From CAIMUS01 sp046347625 (GTDB lineage: Bacteria; Pseudomonadota; Gammaproteobacteria; Competibacterales; Competibacteraceae): a DNA stretch of 64,000 nucleotides. How positions within the stretch are numbered: the first letter of the stretch is position 1; every line of letters starts with the position of its first letter. The notes beneath the pieces are model-generated. The model ran no database searches. It had not been told where the DNA came from and was given only the letters and a program-made list of their open reading frames with translations. The stretch is taken from assembly GCA_046347625.1 (NCBI GenBank), contig JAXMFU010000002.1:1178001-1242000 (forward strand). The letters run 5' to 3'. The position numbers were made by a program, and so were the translations under genes. Shown here piece after piece: positions 15,345 to 24,856 of this stretch.

Positions 15345-16598
15345 ATGCAAGCTTATTCGACCCCAATCCAGCGAACCCTGCTGCAGTTGTTGCGGCGTCC
15401 GGACGAGTCCCGGACACAGCCCGCGCCGGTCGGTCTGAATCCGGCTGAGTGGGAAGCGCTCCGCACGGAAGCCGGCCGGCAGGATGTCATGCCTTTGCTG
15501 TATTACCGCTTACAATCCCGGCCGGAGCGAACGGCAATTCCGACCTCGATACTCGCAAGTCTCCAGCATGCTTTTTTGAAAAACACCGCCTATATCGCTC
15601 TGCTTTACCACGAATTGCGGCAGATTCTCTCCGCCTGCGAACAAGAGGGAATCCCGGTAATTCTGCTCAAGGGTTCCTATCTGGCCAAGCAGGTCTATCC
15701 CGAGCCGGGGTTGCGACCCATGAGGGATATGGACCTTATGGTGAGACCGTGGGATCTGGCGCGGGCGGGCGCTGTCTCCGAGAAGCTCGGCTACGCGCTC
15801 AACCACCCTTACAACATCGAGGTCGAGACCGCGGTTTCTCGCGATATTCCGACGTACAAAAAAAGAGGGGTTTTCGGCATCGAGTGGCACTGGCGCCTTT
15901 CCGATCCCGGTGATCCCCTGACCTTCGAGCCCGATGAATTATGGGAACGGGCCGTCCCCATGCGGGTTGAAGGGGTCTCCTGTTTCGGGCTGGCGCCCGA
16001 GGACCTCCTGCTGCATCTGGCGTTCCATCTGGCCGGACACCATCTCTGTTCGGTGCCTCTGCGATTTCTGGTGGACATCGATATCGTGTTAGGGGCCGAT
16101 TCACAGCGTCTGGACTGGCAAGTGCTTATCGACAGAGCCCGACGCTGGCATTGGGAGCGTTGTGTCTATCTCACCCTGCGGCTGGCGACGGAATGTTTCG
16201 GTACTCCGCTTCCAGAGAGGGTGCTTACAACGCTGGTACCCGAGCCGGTCGAGGACGAGGTCATGGGTTGGGCCTATGAGCAGCTCTTTGCGGGGCCTGT
16301 TCCCAAGCCACAGCGGATGACCACCAATCTGGTGCAAGTCTGGAAGCAGCCGGGTCTGGTGCAGCGCCTGCGGCTGTTATGGGCAAAGGTGTTTACCTCC
16401 CCGCTGGCGATGAGTCGGGAATTTGGAGTCCACCCGGATTCGCTTGCGCTCTGGCGTTACTATCCACTACGGCTTTGGATTCTCATGCAGAGATATGGCC
16501 GGCAAGTATTACGGTTGTGGTGGCAAGACCCGGCCCAGCGGGCGGTGCTGGAGCGCTATTCGAACAGGAACGCCCTGGAACGGTGGCTGGAGCGGTGA
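15345..16598 (+). CDS. Nucleotidyltransferase-family protein (NTP_transf_5 type)
   Basis: A 417-residue protein whose signature is KGSYLAKQVYPEPGLRPMRD followed by MDLMV, the acidic metal-binding motif of the NTP_transf_5 family (PF14907), near residues 115-140. A long helical C-terminal part follows. The ATG at 15345 has an AAGAGG site upstream and is preferred over an ATT/ATG further up. The family is found in polysaccharide and peptide-modification loci, with transfer of a nucleotidyl group assumed but rarely shown. It follows the ABC exporter with a 28-base gap and may modify the exported compound (inference). Confidence 0.75.
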   Translation: MQAYSTPIQRTLLQLLRRPDESRTQPAPVGLNPAEWEALRTEAGRQDVMPLLYYRLQSRPERTAIPTSILASLQHAFLKNTAYIALLYHELRQILSACEQEGIPVILLKGSYLAKQVYPEPGLRPMRDMDLMVRPWDLARAGAVSEKLGYALNHPYNIEVETAVSRDIPTYKKRGVFGIEWHWRLSDPGDPLTFEPDELWERAVPMRVEGVSCFGLAPEDLLLHLAFHLAGHHLCSVPLRFLVDIDIVLGADSQRLDWQVLIDRARRWHWERCVYLTLRLATECFGTPLPERVLTTLVPEPVEDEVMGWAYEQLFAGPVPKPQRMTTNLVQVWKQPGLVQRLRLLWAKVFTSPLAMSREFGVHPDSLALWRYYPLRLWILMQRYGRQVLRLWWQDPAQRAVLERYSNRNALERWLER

Positions 16599-16685
16599 CG
16601 GCCGGATTCGCGGAAAACGAGGCCGGGCTCGATATTTTTTATCCCAAGAATACCGCCCGCGCAAACGCCGTGGTGACGACTGCGG
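16599..16685. other. Convergent gap
   Basis: 87 bases between two convergent stops; no terminator hairpin with a T-run is obvious. Confidence 0.4.
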
Positions 16686-18317
16686 TTACTTACCAAAGCA
16701 GTATAACCATACAGCCAGGAACAAGAGTGCACTCCACAGCAGCGGCGATCCGCCCGCAAGCAGGACCAGGACCGCACTCATCAGGCAGGCGCCCGCCAGG
16801 ATGCTGCCGCTGACCCCGGTCACCGGTTTACGGGGGGACGGGGTGGGTTCCTGTAGCGCATGCAGTTCCTCACTCAGCAGTTCCGGCAGATGGGTTACGA
16901 AATCGATGACCTCGGGCGTGGTGCGAAAGGTTTGACGAAGCAGTTCGCCGGCCAATGCGGTAAGGCGGTACTGTTGCCGAAAGATTCGATCGACGTGCCG
17001 TTGCGTCAGCGCGACGATATCCAGCCGGGGGCTCAACATCCGGCCGACGCCTTCGAAGGTAATCAGCGCCTTGACCATCAGCACCAGTTCCACGCAGAAA
17101 AAGACCCGATATCTTCCTCCCACGCCGATCGATTCCAGGATCAACCGGGCCACGCTGAATTCGCCCCCGGCCGAATGCATCAGGAAACGACGGGATATGT
17201 CCGCCACGGCCCGGCGAAAACCCGGCAGATCGCTGTCTTCATCCACCCGACCGAGCGCGCTGAGATACTTGACGGCACCCTCGATATCCCGGTTTACCAG
17301 GGCATGAAAGTAATATAGCATTCGATGTCGGGTCTCTTCCTCGAAGCGGCCCACCATACCAAGATCGATAAAACCAATACGGATGATGGGATTTCCGGGC
17401 AGAATCAGCAAATTCCCGGCATGCAGGTCGGCATGAAAGAAACCGTCCTGATACAGCATTTGCAGGATGGCTTGGGCACCCAGATCGATAACCCTGTCTC
17501 GCTGTGTGGCGCTGAGCGCCCAGGTCCGAGGATCACCGGGCTTAAAACCATCCAGGAATTCCATCGTCAGGATAGCCCGGGTGCTCAGGCCCCGGTACAT
17601 CTTGGGAAAAACCACCTCAGGCATACCGTTGAAATTTTCGGCAAAGATTGCACCGTTGTCGGCTTCCACGGTGAAATCGAGCTCACGCACGGTATAGCGA
17701 CTGAATTCCTCTAGCATATAGTGGGGTTGATAGCCGGGAAGAAACCGTTGCAGCAGGTTTCCCAGGCCGGTGAGCAAGCGTAACTCCGCCAGCATTGCAT
17801 CGCGGATTCCCGGTTTCATGACCTTGATAACAACCTGATCCCCGCTGTTGAGCCGAGCCCGATGAACCTGGGCAATCGAGGCTGACGCCAGCGGCCGTTC
17901 GTCGACCTCACTGAATACGTCTTCGAGCCGTCGCCGGAGCTCGCTTTCGATGACAATGCGAATCTGAGCAAAGGGCAGTTCGGGAAGATGCTCGAAGAGG
18001 TTTTTCAGTTCGTCGGTAATCGCTTTGGGGAGCAAGTCCTCGCGTACCGCCAGAATCTGACCGAATTTGACGTAAGTAGGACCGGCCAATTCCAAGCGGC
18101 GGCGCAGTTGCCCGGGAAAGGGCAGGTTGGCAATTTCTGGTTTTAACAGCGGCTGGAAGAGTGCGGCGGCCAGGCGCCGGCCCAGGTGATGCCAACCCTG
18201 CCGCTGCGGCGGTGGCAGCGCGCGTGTTTGGGCAACAATGCCGCCCGCCAGCAGGCCGAGCAGGTGGCGCAGCAGCACCAGAAAGTGCCGAAGAACGCCT
18301 TTATGATAAAAAACCAT
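16686..18317 (-). CDS. ABC1/UbiB/AarF-family protein kinase-like protein
   Basis: A 543-residue member of the ABC1/UbiB family. The family-defining KxGQ stretch appears as PTYVKFGQILAVRED near residue 77, the alanine-rich loop as LASASIAQVHRA, the ATP-binding lysine in VVIKVMKPG, the catalytic HADLHAGNLL and the metal-binding FIDLGMVG. Two hydrophobic segments close the protein, as in UbiB. These proteins are ATPases that support ubiquinone or other isoprenoid-lipid biosynthesis. The gene does not sit next to ubiE/ubiJ as true ubiB often does, so it may be a paralogue with another lipid role. Confidence 0.87.
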   Translation of the reverse strand: MVFYHKGVLRHFLVLLRHLLGLLAGGIVAQTRALPPPQRQGWHHLGRRLAAALFQPLLKPEIANLPFPGQLRRRLELAGPTYVKFGQILAVREDLLPKAITDELKNLFEHLPELPFAQIRIVIESELRRRLEDVFSEVDERPLASASIAQVHRARLNSGDQVVIKVMKPGIRDAMLAELRLLTGLGNLLQRFLPGYQPHYMLEEFSRYTVRELDFTVEADNGAIFAENFNGMPEVVFPKMYRGLSTRAILTMEFLDGFKPGDPRTWALSATQRDRVIDLGAQAILQMLYQDGFFHADLHAGNLLILPGNPIIRIGFIDLGMVGRFEEETRHRMLYYFHALVNRDIEGAVKYLSALGRVDEDSDLPGFRRAVADISRRFLMHSAGGEFSVARLILESIGVGGRYRVFFCVELVLMVKALITFEGVGRMLSPRLDIVALTQRHVDRIFRQQYRLTALAGELLRQTFRTTPEVIDFVTHLPELLSEELHALQEPTPSPRKPVTGVSGSILAGACLMSAVLVLLAGGSPLLWSALLFLAVWLYCFGK

Positions 18318-18377
18318 CGCTTATCGCTCACCATAGGGTGCTTGCCCTGGCGGTTCGTAGCCCCTGTCGGATTCCCT

Positions 18378-19712
18378 CTAATTCTTTTTCTCGATCGGTG
18401 GCGCGAACCAGGTACCGTTCAGCACCGGCTCCTTGGGTAAATATAACCGCAGCGTCAGGGTAATGTCTCTGCCTCTCTGGCTCGGGAGCCAGTTCGTGTC
18501 CGCCACGCCCGGCGGGGGTTCGGCCGCCAGGGTCAGCCGCAGCGAGCCATCCGACTCGGACTGAAATTTCATGAAGCTGTTGATACTGTAGCGTTTAAGC
18601 CGATTCGGCACGACCCGGTAATCCGGCAGAGTCAGCACTGTCAGCGACCAGAAGGCATTGGCAAAATCCGTCGGCAACTGCTCCTTCGGAAAGTGGATCG
18701 TATACCGGTGATTACCGCTGAGCCCATAACCATTGGCATCTTTATTACCGCTGAAGTGGATCACTTCCCTCGCCGTATTGGCCCAGATGCTGAGATAGCT
18801 GCCGATCGTCCGCAGGTCGAAACGATCGCCGTAGTCACCGATCGTGTACACCACGCTCCAGCCGCCTTTCTGCGTACCGAAACCACGGGTCATCTCGAAG
18901 AACGCCGGGATCGATTTTGCCTTCAAAACAGCGGCGATGCGCTTGCGTTCCTCCGGGCTCGAAGCGACCGCCGCCGCCACCGTTCGAACCTTATCCTGCC
19001 ATTGAGACGCATTCGGCATCCTATCCACTGCGCCGGCGAGCACTTGCTCGACGTTATCGAAAATCTCGACACCGATCAATTTACTGTTGGTAAATACCGG
19101 GAATGCCGGCGGTGGTGCAATCGTCGGTTTGCCGAGCGAGCGCAACTTGAAATCATATTGCAGCTTGACCGCTTCGCTCGGTGTCGACTGCAAGGCAATC
19201 CGCGCCAGCAGCTTGGCTTTTTTCGACGGTAATTCGATCGCTGTGGCGCCTTTAGGAAGCGGCGGAGAGGTACCTCGCAGCAGGAAAACAAAGTTGCCGT
19301 AGGGTGTAGCAGGGGTCTCCCGCGGGTTGATATTGCTGATGATATTGCCCCATTCATCGATGATCTCGACCGTATAATAGCGGGCGCTGATTTTCGGCAC
19401 GGTAAGCAGCGCGGGCGTTTTTTCATCGACCGCAAGCCAGGCCTCGAGATAGGCTACGTCCATGTTGGGATTGACGAACTCCGCTTTCCCGAGCGGATTG
19501 TACTTGATTGTGTTGTAACCCGCCTTGGTCAAGTCCTGGTCGATTTTCTCCTGGCGGATGACCAGATAGCGGCCCAGCAGATAAATATAGGCGTCGGTCA
19601 CGGTCCGATCGTCGACGGGTTCGGTGGCGCGAGCGCCCGAGAACAAGGTACCCGGAACGAACAGCGTCAATGCAGCAAGCCACAGCAGAGTTAATGGAGT
19701 GCGATTTTTCAC
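18378..19712 (-). CDS. Secreted DUF1254/DUF1214 protein
   Basis: A 444-residue protein with a signal peptide (TPLTLLWLAALTLFVPGTLF, cleavage around GARA-T), then a DUF1254 domain (TVTDAYIYLLGRYL, YNPLGKAEFVNPNMDVAYLE) and a DUF1214 domain (FSGNKDANGYGLSGNHRYTI, FWSLTVLTLPDYRVVPNRL). Such proteins are periplasmic; their biochemical function is not established. Proteins of this type are often expressed singly, as here: the divergent neighbour starts 227 bases away. Confidence 0.85.
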   Translation of the reverse strand: MKNRTPLTLLWLAALTLFVPGTLFSGARATEPVDDRTVTDAYIYLLGRYLVIRQEKIDQDLTKAGYNTIKYNPLGKAEFVNPNMDVAYLEAWLAVDEKTPALLTVPKISARYYTVEIIDEWGNIISNINPRETPATPYGNFVFLLRGTSPPLPKGATAIELPSKKAKLLARIALQSTPSEAVKLQYDFKLRSLGKPTIAPPPAFPVFTNSKLIGVEIFDNVEQVLAGAVDRMPNASQWQDKVRTVAAAVASSPEERKRIAAVLKAKSIPAFFEMTRGFGTQKGGWSVVYTIGDYGDRFDLRTIGSYLSIWANTAREVIHFSGNKDANGYGLSGNHRYTIHFPKEQLPTDFANAFWSLTVLTLPDYRVVPNRLKRYSINSFMKFQSESDGSLRLTLAAEPPPGVADTNWLPSQRGRDITLTLRLYLPKEPVLNGTWFAPPIEKKN

Positions 19713-19939
19713 GGCGTCGTTTACTGATCACTTATTGTTTATCGAAATATCAGTGTAGGCTATTACGAAGAGGCTTTGGAAGCAACCCCGATTCAGCCTG
19801 CCTGCTCCCTGTACGAGAGTGGCTGAAAATTACGATTAAACCTTTTGGCCTGGAGCACAAGATACCCTGAACAGGGTTTCCGGCACCCATCGATGGCTCG
19901 GCCGGGAACGGCCGGGCAATTTAATGAAAAGGTTTCGGC

Positions 19940-20674
19940 ATGAAAGCGTGGTTATGGTTTCTGATGTGCCTGAGTCTGGTGGGGTGCGGGAGCCGGCCTG
20001 TAGCGCCGACCGTCGACTGGATGCAGGGCGGCGACTGGGAAGCGCTGAGTCCGTTGAAAAAACGCTTACTACGACTGGCGCTTCAGGAATGGGACTACTT
20101 TGGCCGCCAGCAGGTCATCTACTGGGACACGGAGGAAAGCATTCCTCATGTAGGCATCTGGGAAAATGACGATTGGGCGCACAGTGTCCGGGTCAACCTT
20201 TATTGGCGTGCGGTGAACCTGCCGGACCTTACCGGAAAGGATTGCCAGCAACCCTGGTCGGCCGCCTTCATCAGTTGGCTTATGCTGATGGCCGGTGTGC
20301 CGCAGCAGGATTTCCCGCCTGCCGCCGCACACTGGGTTTATGTCAGTTATCTGATCCGTCACGCCGATAATCCATCGGCCCGCTTTCTGCCACACCCGAT
20401 CGCCGATTACCAGCCTCGACCGGGTGATCTGATCTGCGCCAGCCGGGGTGTCCCGGCGCCGGCATGGCAGTATCCGACAGTACAGTCGGACCTGACAGCG
20501 CCGGTACCCCTGCATTGCGATCTGGTCATTGGCCGGCAGGGTCGACTTCTACAAGCGATTGGCGGCAATGTCCGTAATGCTGTGTCCCAAAGCATCCTGA
20601 CCTTGGATTCAGACGGCCATTTACAACCGACGCCGCAGCGACCCTGGTTTATCGTCATCGAGAATCGGTGGTAG
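19940..20674 (+). CDS. DUF2272 lipoprotein
   Basis: A 244-residue lipoprotein: signal sequence MKAWLWFLMCLSLVGC with the lipobox LVGC at residues 13-16. The mature part is a DUF2272 domain (WSAAFISWLMLMAGVPQQDF, YQPRPGDLIC, HCDLVI), a papain/amidase-like (CHAP-related) fold. The likely catalytic pair is a cysteine or serine in the first block and the histidine of HCDLVI. Here CQQPWSAAF puts a cysteine at the start of the block. A role in cleaving cell-wall peptides or amides is inferred. Confidence 0.78.
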   Translation: MKAWLWFLMCLSLVGCGSRPVAPTVDWMQGGDWEALSPLKKRLLRLALQEWDYFGRQQVIYWDTEESIPHVGIWENDDWAHSVRVNLYWRAVNLPDLTGKDCQQPWSAAFISWLMLMAGVPQQDFPPAAAHWVYVSYLIRHADNPSARFLPHPIADYQPRPGDLICASRGVPAPAWQYPTVQSDLTAPVPLHCDLVIGRQGRLLQAIGGNVRNAVSQSILTLDSDGHLQPTPQRPWFIVIENRW

Positions 20675-20754
20675 CGGCTGCTTCCCCTTTGGGAAAAGCG
20701 GCACGCCCTCCTCCCCGACCCCGCCGTGGTAGCGGGACCGTCGCAACTTGGCTT

Positions 20755-21150
20755 CTAGTCCTCGGGCTGACCACCCTCCGGGTCTCTGAGCATCCGGCTG
20801 GAATTCCGGTCCAGCTGGCGATTACGGCTCATCCTGCCTGGAGGCCAGCGATGGCCGCCACCGCCCATTTCGGCGGGCTGAATCGTACTGATCGCATGCT
20901 TGAAAACCAGTTGGGGTGGTCCACCATCGGCTCCACCCAGCAATAAGGTGTACTGGTCCATTTGCTGGAGCTGGCCGGCCAGGCGGATGCCATTGACCAG
21001 ATAGACCGTAACCATCTGACCGATGAAGTTGCCCAGGAAAGAGGCTTGCAGCGCGTTCGGCGCCGGCTTGGTTCCGGTCTGGGAGGACTGCCGTTCAGCA
21101 TTCTGACGGGAGGGTTTGGGGACGTCGTTTCTTAAAGTGAGAGTATCCAT
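20755..21150 (-). CDS. Atypical Hfq-like RNA-binding protein
   Basis: About 131 residues. The centre is an Hfq Sm fold: FLGNFIGQMVTVYLVNGIRL, AGQLQQMDQYTLLL and KHAISTIQP, corresponding to Sm1 (YLVNGIxLxGQ) and Sm2 (YKHAIST) of Hfq. Unlike canonical Hfq there is an N-terminal extension of ~35 polar residues, a short GGADGGPPQ insertion between strands 3 and 4, and an arginine-rich tail (WPPGRMSRNRQLDRN). It is not next to miaA or hflX, the usual hfq neighbours, so it is probably a second, specialised Hfq. The ATG at 21150 was preferred over a GTG 15 bases upstream. Confidence 0.8.
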   Translation of the reverse strand: MDTLTLRNDVPKPSRQNAERQSSQTGTKPAPNALQASFLGNFIGQMVTVYLVNGIRLAGQLQQMDQYTLLLGGADGGPPQLVFKHAISTIQPAEMGGGGHRWPPGRMSRNRQLDRNSSRMLRDPEGGQPED

Positions 21151-21165
21151 GGTGGCGCCTTTCAC

Positions 21166-21715
21166 GAGGTTGATTTGCTGCTCATTTGCGGTGTGCTTGG
21201 ATTTTGGGCCGGGCCGGGTCTTTGCTTTCCGGCAACCACGGTCTTATAAGTCCAGACCAGAATTTTCATCCTTTGTTCGCCCAGCGGGTGCGATTCCGAT
21301 TTTTGGCGGATGGCCGCGGTAGCCGCCAAAGCGGCACTCCCGGTCATCGCCGGTGGAAGAGATAACGTCATCATCATTAGTCGCATGGTTTACGTGTTGT
21401 CAGTCAAAGCCTCTGTGCCTCCGGAGAGGTACGGCCGCCAGCCGGTGGCGTTCAGCAGTCTCGCTAACCTTGGGTAGGATCCCCGAACGACCGCCCCTGG
21501 AGTTAAGCAGACGCGCTGCCCCTTTATAACTCGACAAAAAGGAGTGGCTGCTATCTTACTGGGTTATTGCCCTTAGCCACAATAGGGATATCTGTAGCTG
21601 GAAAAGTACGGCTTAAAAACAGAGCTGACAGTGCGCTGAATCGGTTGCTTATCCGCGGTCTGGGATAGCGCCAAGCGTTACTGCGCCGCGGTCCGTCGGC
21701 GCGCTCGACTCGAGT
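21166..21715. other. 550-bp region without a convincing gene
   Basis: Between the Hfq-like gene and the sulfotransferase stop. Short frames occur on both strands but none has family similarity or a good ribosome-binding site. I see no tRNA and no strong terminator. Confidence 0.4.
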
Positions 21716-22654
21716 TCAGGAGGCGGTCGCCTGCTGGGGGGTATCATCGCCGCCATAGCCATATAGCGGCGCCAACCTGTCACGAATCTGAGCATCGATG
21801 GCGGCCACCTGCCGATCATCGAAATAATCGCGATAGCCGCCGACCTTGGCCCGGCGCACCTTAAAGGAATTCGGATTGCTTTTATCCTTGGGGACCAGCC
21901 GACCGCCACCGCTCAGCCAGAATACCTTTTTCTCCTCCAGTTTCTTCATATTGTCGTAAGAGGCAAAGTTTACCGCTTCGCGGATATCTTCCGCCGACCC
22001 CGGTGTGCCCATGAATTCGACAATCTGCTTCAATACCGTCTCCGGTTGCGCTCGCATATCCTCGTACCGCACGATCAGCATCTGTTCGATACGGGGCTGC
22101 TCGTGCGCCCAGTCGTTCATAAAGGAGATAATCTTGGGTATGCCGGCATCGGGGTCGATGACAAAGTCATAGACCGAAATATCCTGCTTGTGAGCCGGAT
22201 AGTTGTTCAGACCCTTTTTGCGCGGCCGCATCCGATATTTCCACTGGAAGAACTGCGAGACCGCCACATCCCGTGGATCGCGCGCCAGCAGAATGACCTT
22301 TTTATCGTAGAAATCGATTTTGGAATCCTTATGGTGGGTATAGTCCTTTATATAATTGTCGTGGCTAAAGAGTATCTTAGGAATAGCCGGGTTCTTGCGA
22401 TGAAAATTATCGAAGCCGAGAAAACTGCGCTGGGACAGGTTATATTTGACCTGATAGAACCGTGACAGCATGACGCGCAGCCAGGTACGGCCGCTTTTGC
22501 CGAAGGAGACGATGACGCAATCCGCCTGTTGCAGGCGGCGAAATTCCTCGCGACCGCGCAGCCAGCGCTCGAGGCGTATCTTTTTTTCCTGCGGGAGAAA
22601 AAAGAGCGCCAACAAAGTGGCTTCCCGCGTGATTTGTTTGATAATCGTATGCAT
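21716..22654 (-). CDS. PAPS-dependent sulfotransferase
   Basis: A 312-residue sulfotransferase. The 5'-phosphosulfate loop is IVSFGKSGRTWLRVMLSRF near residues 48-66, and the 3'-phosphate-binding segment is LLARDPRDVAVSQFF near residues 122-136. A candidate catalytic histidine lies in KILFSHDNY. It would transfer sulfate from PAPS to a hydroxyl or amino group of a glycan or lipid. A 2OG oxygenase and an ELM1-family gene are adjacent but on other transcripts; the grouping suggests envelope or surface-molecule modification (inference). Confidence 0.85.
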   Translation of the reverse strand: MHTIIKQITREATLLALFFLPQEKKIRLERWLRGREEFRRLQQADCVIVSFGKSGRTWLRVMLSRFYQVKYNLSQRSFLGFDNFHRKNPAIPKILFSHDNYIKDYTHHKDSKIDFYDKKVILLARDPRDVAVSQFFQWKYRMRPRKKGLNNYPAHKQDISVYDFVIDPDAGIPKIISFMNDWAHEQPRIEQMLIVRYEDMRAQPETVLKQIVEFMGTPGSAEDIREAVNFASYDNMKKLEEKKVFWLSGGGRLVPKDKSNPNSFKVRRAKVGGYRDYFDDRQVAAIDAQIRDRLAPLYGYGGDDTPQQATAS

Positions 22655-22909
22655 GGCAGTGTTACCTTACTCGTTGTCAGCAGAGATTGCTGCTCGGGGA
22701 AGCCAAGTGCCGCGACGCGCGCTCCCGGCGGAAGACAAGTCTCTGCAAGAAGAGGCGTCGACAGGGCGGGCCAACCCGCCGCGCGGCTGGAAATGTCCCT
22801 AAGCGAGGAATCCTGTTATGCTTTGATTTATAGGGTTAAGTCTCCTACCCCATATATTGATGATATTGATGGACCATAAACTTAAAATTTGCCGTTCCGA
22901 GAAGAGCCT

Positions 22910-23533
22910 ATGTCAATATTAAACTTGGCCGCCCTGGCGGCCACACCCTTACAACACGATCCCTTCGATTTCCTGATCGTACCGGCTTTCATCGAGACCG
23001 AAGCACTGGCCAGGATCAATCAGGATTTTCCACCGCTGCACAAGCCTGGCAATTTTCCCTTGGAAGCCTTGCATTATGGTCCGGGTTTTCAGTCCCTGCT
23101 GGATGAACTGCAAGGCCCTGAGTTCACGCACCAGATCGCCGCTAAATTCAGCGTCGACCTGACCGCTTGCCCGACCATGATCACCGTACGCGGCTTTTGC
23201 GAGCCCGGTGACGGCAATATTCATACCGACTCCAAAACCAAGATTATCACCGTGCTGGTCTATCTGAATACCGGCTGGTCGCATGAAGGGGGGAAACTGC
23301 GTCTGTTGCGCTCCGCCACCGACCTGGAGGATTATGCCGCCGAAGTACCGCCGGTAAGTGGTACGTTGCTGGCGTTCCGTCGCAGCGATAATTCCTTCCA
23401 TGGCCACAAGCCATTCACGGGAGAACGCCGTATCGTCCAACTCAGCTGGGTCAAACCCAAGCGAGTGTCCAATTATACGCAAAAAGACCGCAGTCTTGCG
23501 AAGCGGATTAAACGCTGGTTCAAAGCCGCTTGA
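22910..23533 (+). CDS. 2-oxoglutarate/Fe(II)-dependent oxygenase
   Basis: A 207-residue double-stranded beta-helix oxygenase. The iron ligands are His and Asp of GNIHTDSKTK and the distal His of SFHGHKPF; the arginine of GERRIVQLSW would bind the 2-oxoglutarate carboxylate. The basic tail ends RIKRWFKAA. The ATG at 22910 gives MSILNLAALAA and was preferred to one 21 bases upstream. The substrate is unknown. It converges with an ELM1-family gene with only six bases between stop codons. Confidence 0.83.
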   Translation: MSILNLAALAATPLQHDPFDFLIVPAFIETEALARINQDFPPLHKPGNFPLEALHYGPGFQSLLDELQGPEFTHQIAAKFSVDLTACPTMITVRGFCEPGDGNIHTDSKTKIITVLVYLNTGWSHEGGKLRLLRSATDLEDYAAEVPPVSGTLLAFRRSDNSFHGHKPFTGERRIVQLSWVKPKRVSNYTQKDRSLAKRIKRWFKAA

Positions 23534-23539
23534 GCGGTG

Positions 23540-24667
23540 TCAAGACCCGGCGTCGGGCAGCAGCGCCTTGATGCGCGCCACCACTCGCGGCAGCTCATCG
23601 GGCAACGGGGGGCCGGGCGGCGGAAAAGGATCGCCCAGGCGCACCGCCAGGCCACGCTCGATCAGCAGTTCATGCACCGCAGTCAAATCCCGCGAATAGC
23701 CGATCAGCCCGAGCCGATAAAGCCCGTCTCCCAGCAGTTGTAACGGTGCCCGCCGGCCGGCGGCGCCCGGCTGTATCAGCCGGGTCAGGGCGTTGCGCAG
23801 CCGTTCCACCATGGCCAGCTTATAGGGTAGTGGAAAAATGGCGAGCGGCTTGCCCAAACGGGCGACTTCTACAAGCATCGAAATACTGTCCCCGGAGACG
23901 ATAAAACGATCCGCCAGCCCCAACAGGGCCAGATAGGGATTGGCGGTATCGTTCGCCTGCCAGCGATACAGTATGGCACCCGGTGGCAGGCCGGCCTGTA
24001 AAGTTTCGACCACAGCCGGTGGGGTCCGCCGGCTGGTGGTGATATAGAGCGTACCGCCGGTTTCCGCCGCCACCCGCGCGGTCTGGGCCAGCAACTGTGC
24101 GGCCACAGCAGCATCGAACACAAAGGGTTTGGTTTGTCCTCCCACCAGAACGGCGATCAAGGGCCGCGGCAGCGCCGCCAGCCGGGATTGCCAGGCATCG
24201 GCCGCGGCCGTGACGGCGTCTATGTTGCTGCGCATCAACGGCAGGTCGATCGGCAAGACGTTAGGCCGCTCCGGCAGCAGGTACTGCGGCGTGGCAATCA
24301 CCAGCGCGAACTTTTCGAGCCAGCGTTTCGGTCGCCCCAGCAGGACAATCTGAGTATGCCCGCCGGATTGCTCGCGAATCCACAGTGCCGCCATGGCGGG
24401 TCGACGCCCAATGGTGATTACCAGATCCGGCCAGGGTGGTTCCAGCGCGGCACAACGACTGGTGTCGAGATGATACAGCGATGCTTTGAAGGGCGGTTTA
24501 CCGAGCACGTAAGGGGCCAGGAAATAAAGCTGCCTGCGTTCGAATGGCCAGCCGAGTGCTGCCGCGATAATCTCGACCTGAGCGTTATCGCCCAATTTAT
24601 CGCCGGTCACCAACCAGATGCGGGGCGGCCGAGCGCTCGGTTCGGATGCTTTGGATTCAGGCGTCAT
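23540..24667 (-). CDS. ELM1-family (DUF1022) protein, paralogue 1
   Basis: A 375-residue member of the mitochondrial-fission-ELM1/DUF1022 family, which has a GT-B-like two-domain fold. Family segments seen: LVTGDKLGDNAQ near the N-terminus, ALIAVLVGGQTKPF at the domain boundary (as RPLIAVLVGGQ), YRWQANDTANPYLALLGLAD and FIVSGDSISML. It is the most divergent of the four paralogues in this window (others at 25533, 35664, 39100). Bacterial function is not established; glycosyltransferase-like action on envelope glycolipids is inferred from the fold and neighbours. Confidence 0.82.
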   Translation of the reverse strand: MTPESKASEPSARPPRIWLVTGDKLGDNAQVEIIAAALGWPFERRQLYFLAPYVLGKPPFKASLYHLDTSRCAALEPPWPDLVITIGRRPAMAALWIREQSGGHTQIVLLGRPKRWLEKFALVIATPQYLLPERPNVLPIDLPLMRSNIDAVTAAADAWQSRLAALPRPLIAVLVGGQTKPFVFDAAVAAQLLAQTARVAAETGGTLYITTSRRTPPAVVETLQAGLPPGAILYRWQANDTANPYLALLGLADRFIVSGDSISMLVEVARLGKPLAIFPLPYKLAMVERLRNALTRLIQPGAAGRRAPLQLLGDGLYRLGLIGYSRDLTAVHELLIERGLAVRLGDPFPPPGPPLPDELPRVVARIKALLPDAGS

Positions 24668-24856
24668 AAGCTTGGCCCGATGGATCTGTCGGTTTGTAGA
24701 TTGGCACTTGGTAGTTCGGCGATTGGCCGAGTAAACTTAATCACATGTCTGCAATCAAGCAACACGGTGTGGGCTTTCATGTGGTCGAAGTTGTTACGAT
24801 TTTCTCAGGGCATCTTGCATTCTACACAAAACCAGCCGGGGGTAAGGGAGGAACCG

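Noticed and set aside
21162..21386. Minus-strand 74-codon frame upstream of the Hfq-like gene
   Set aside because: Low complexity, no ribosome-binding site and no recognisable domain; not supported.
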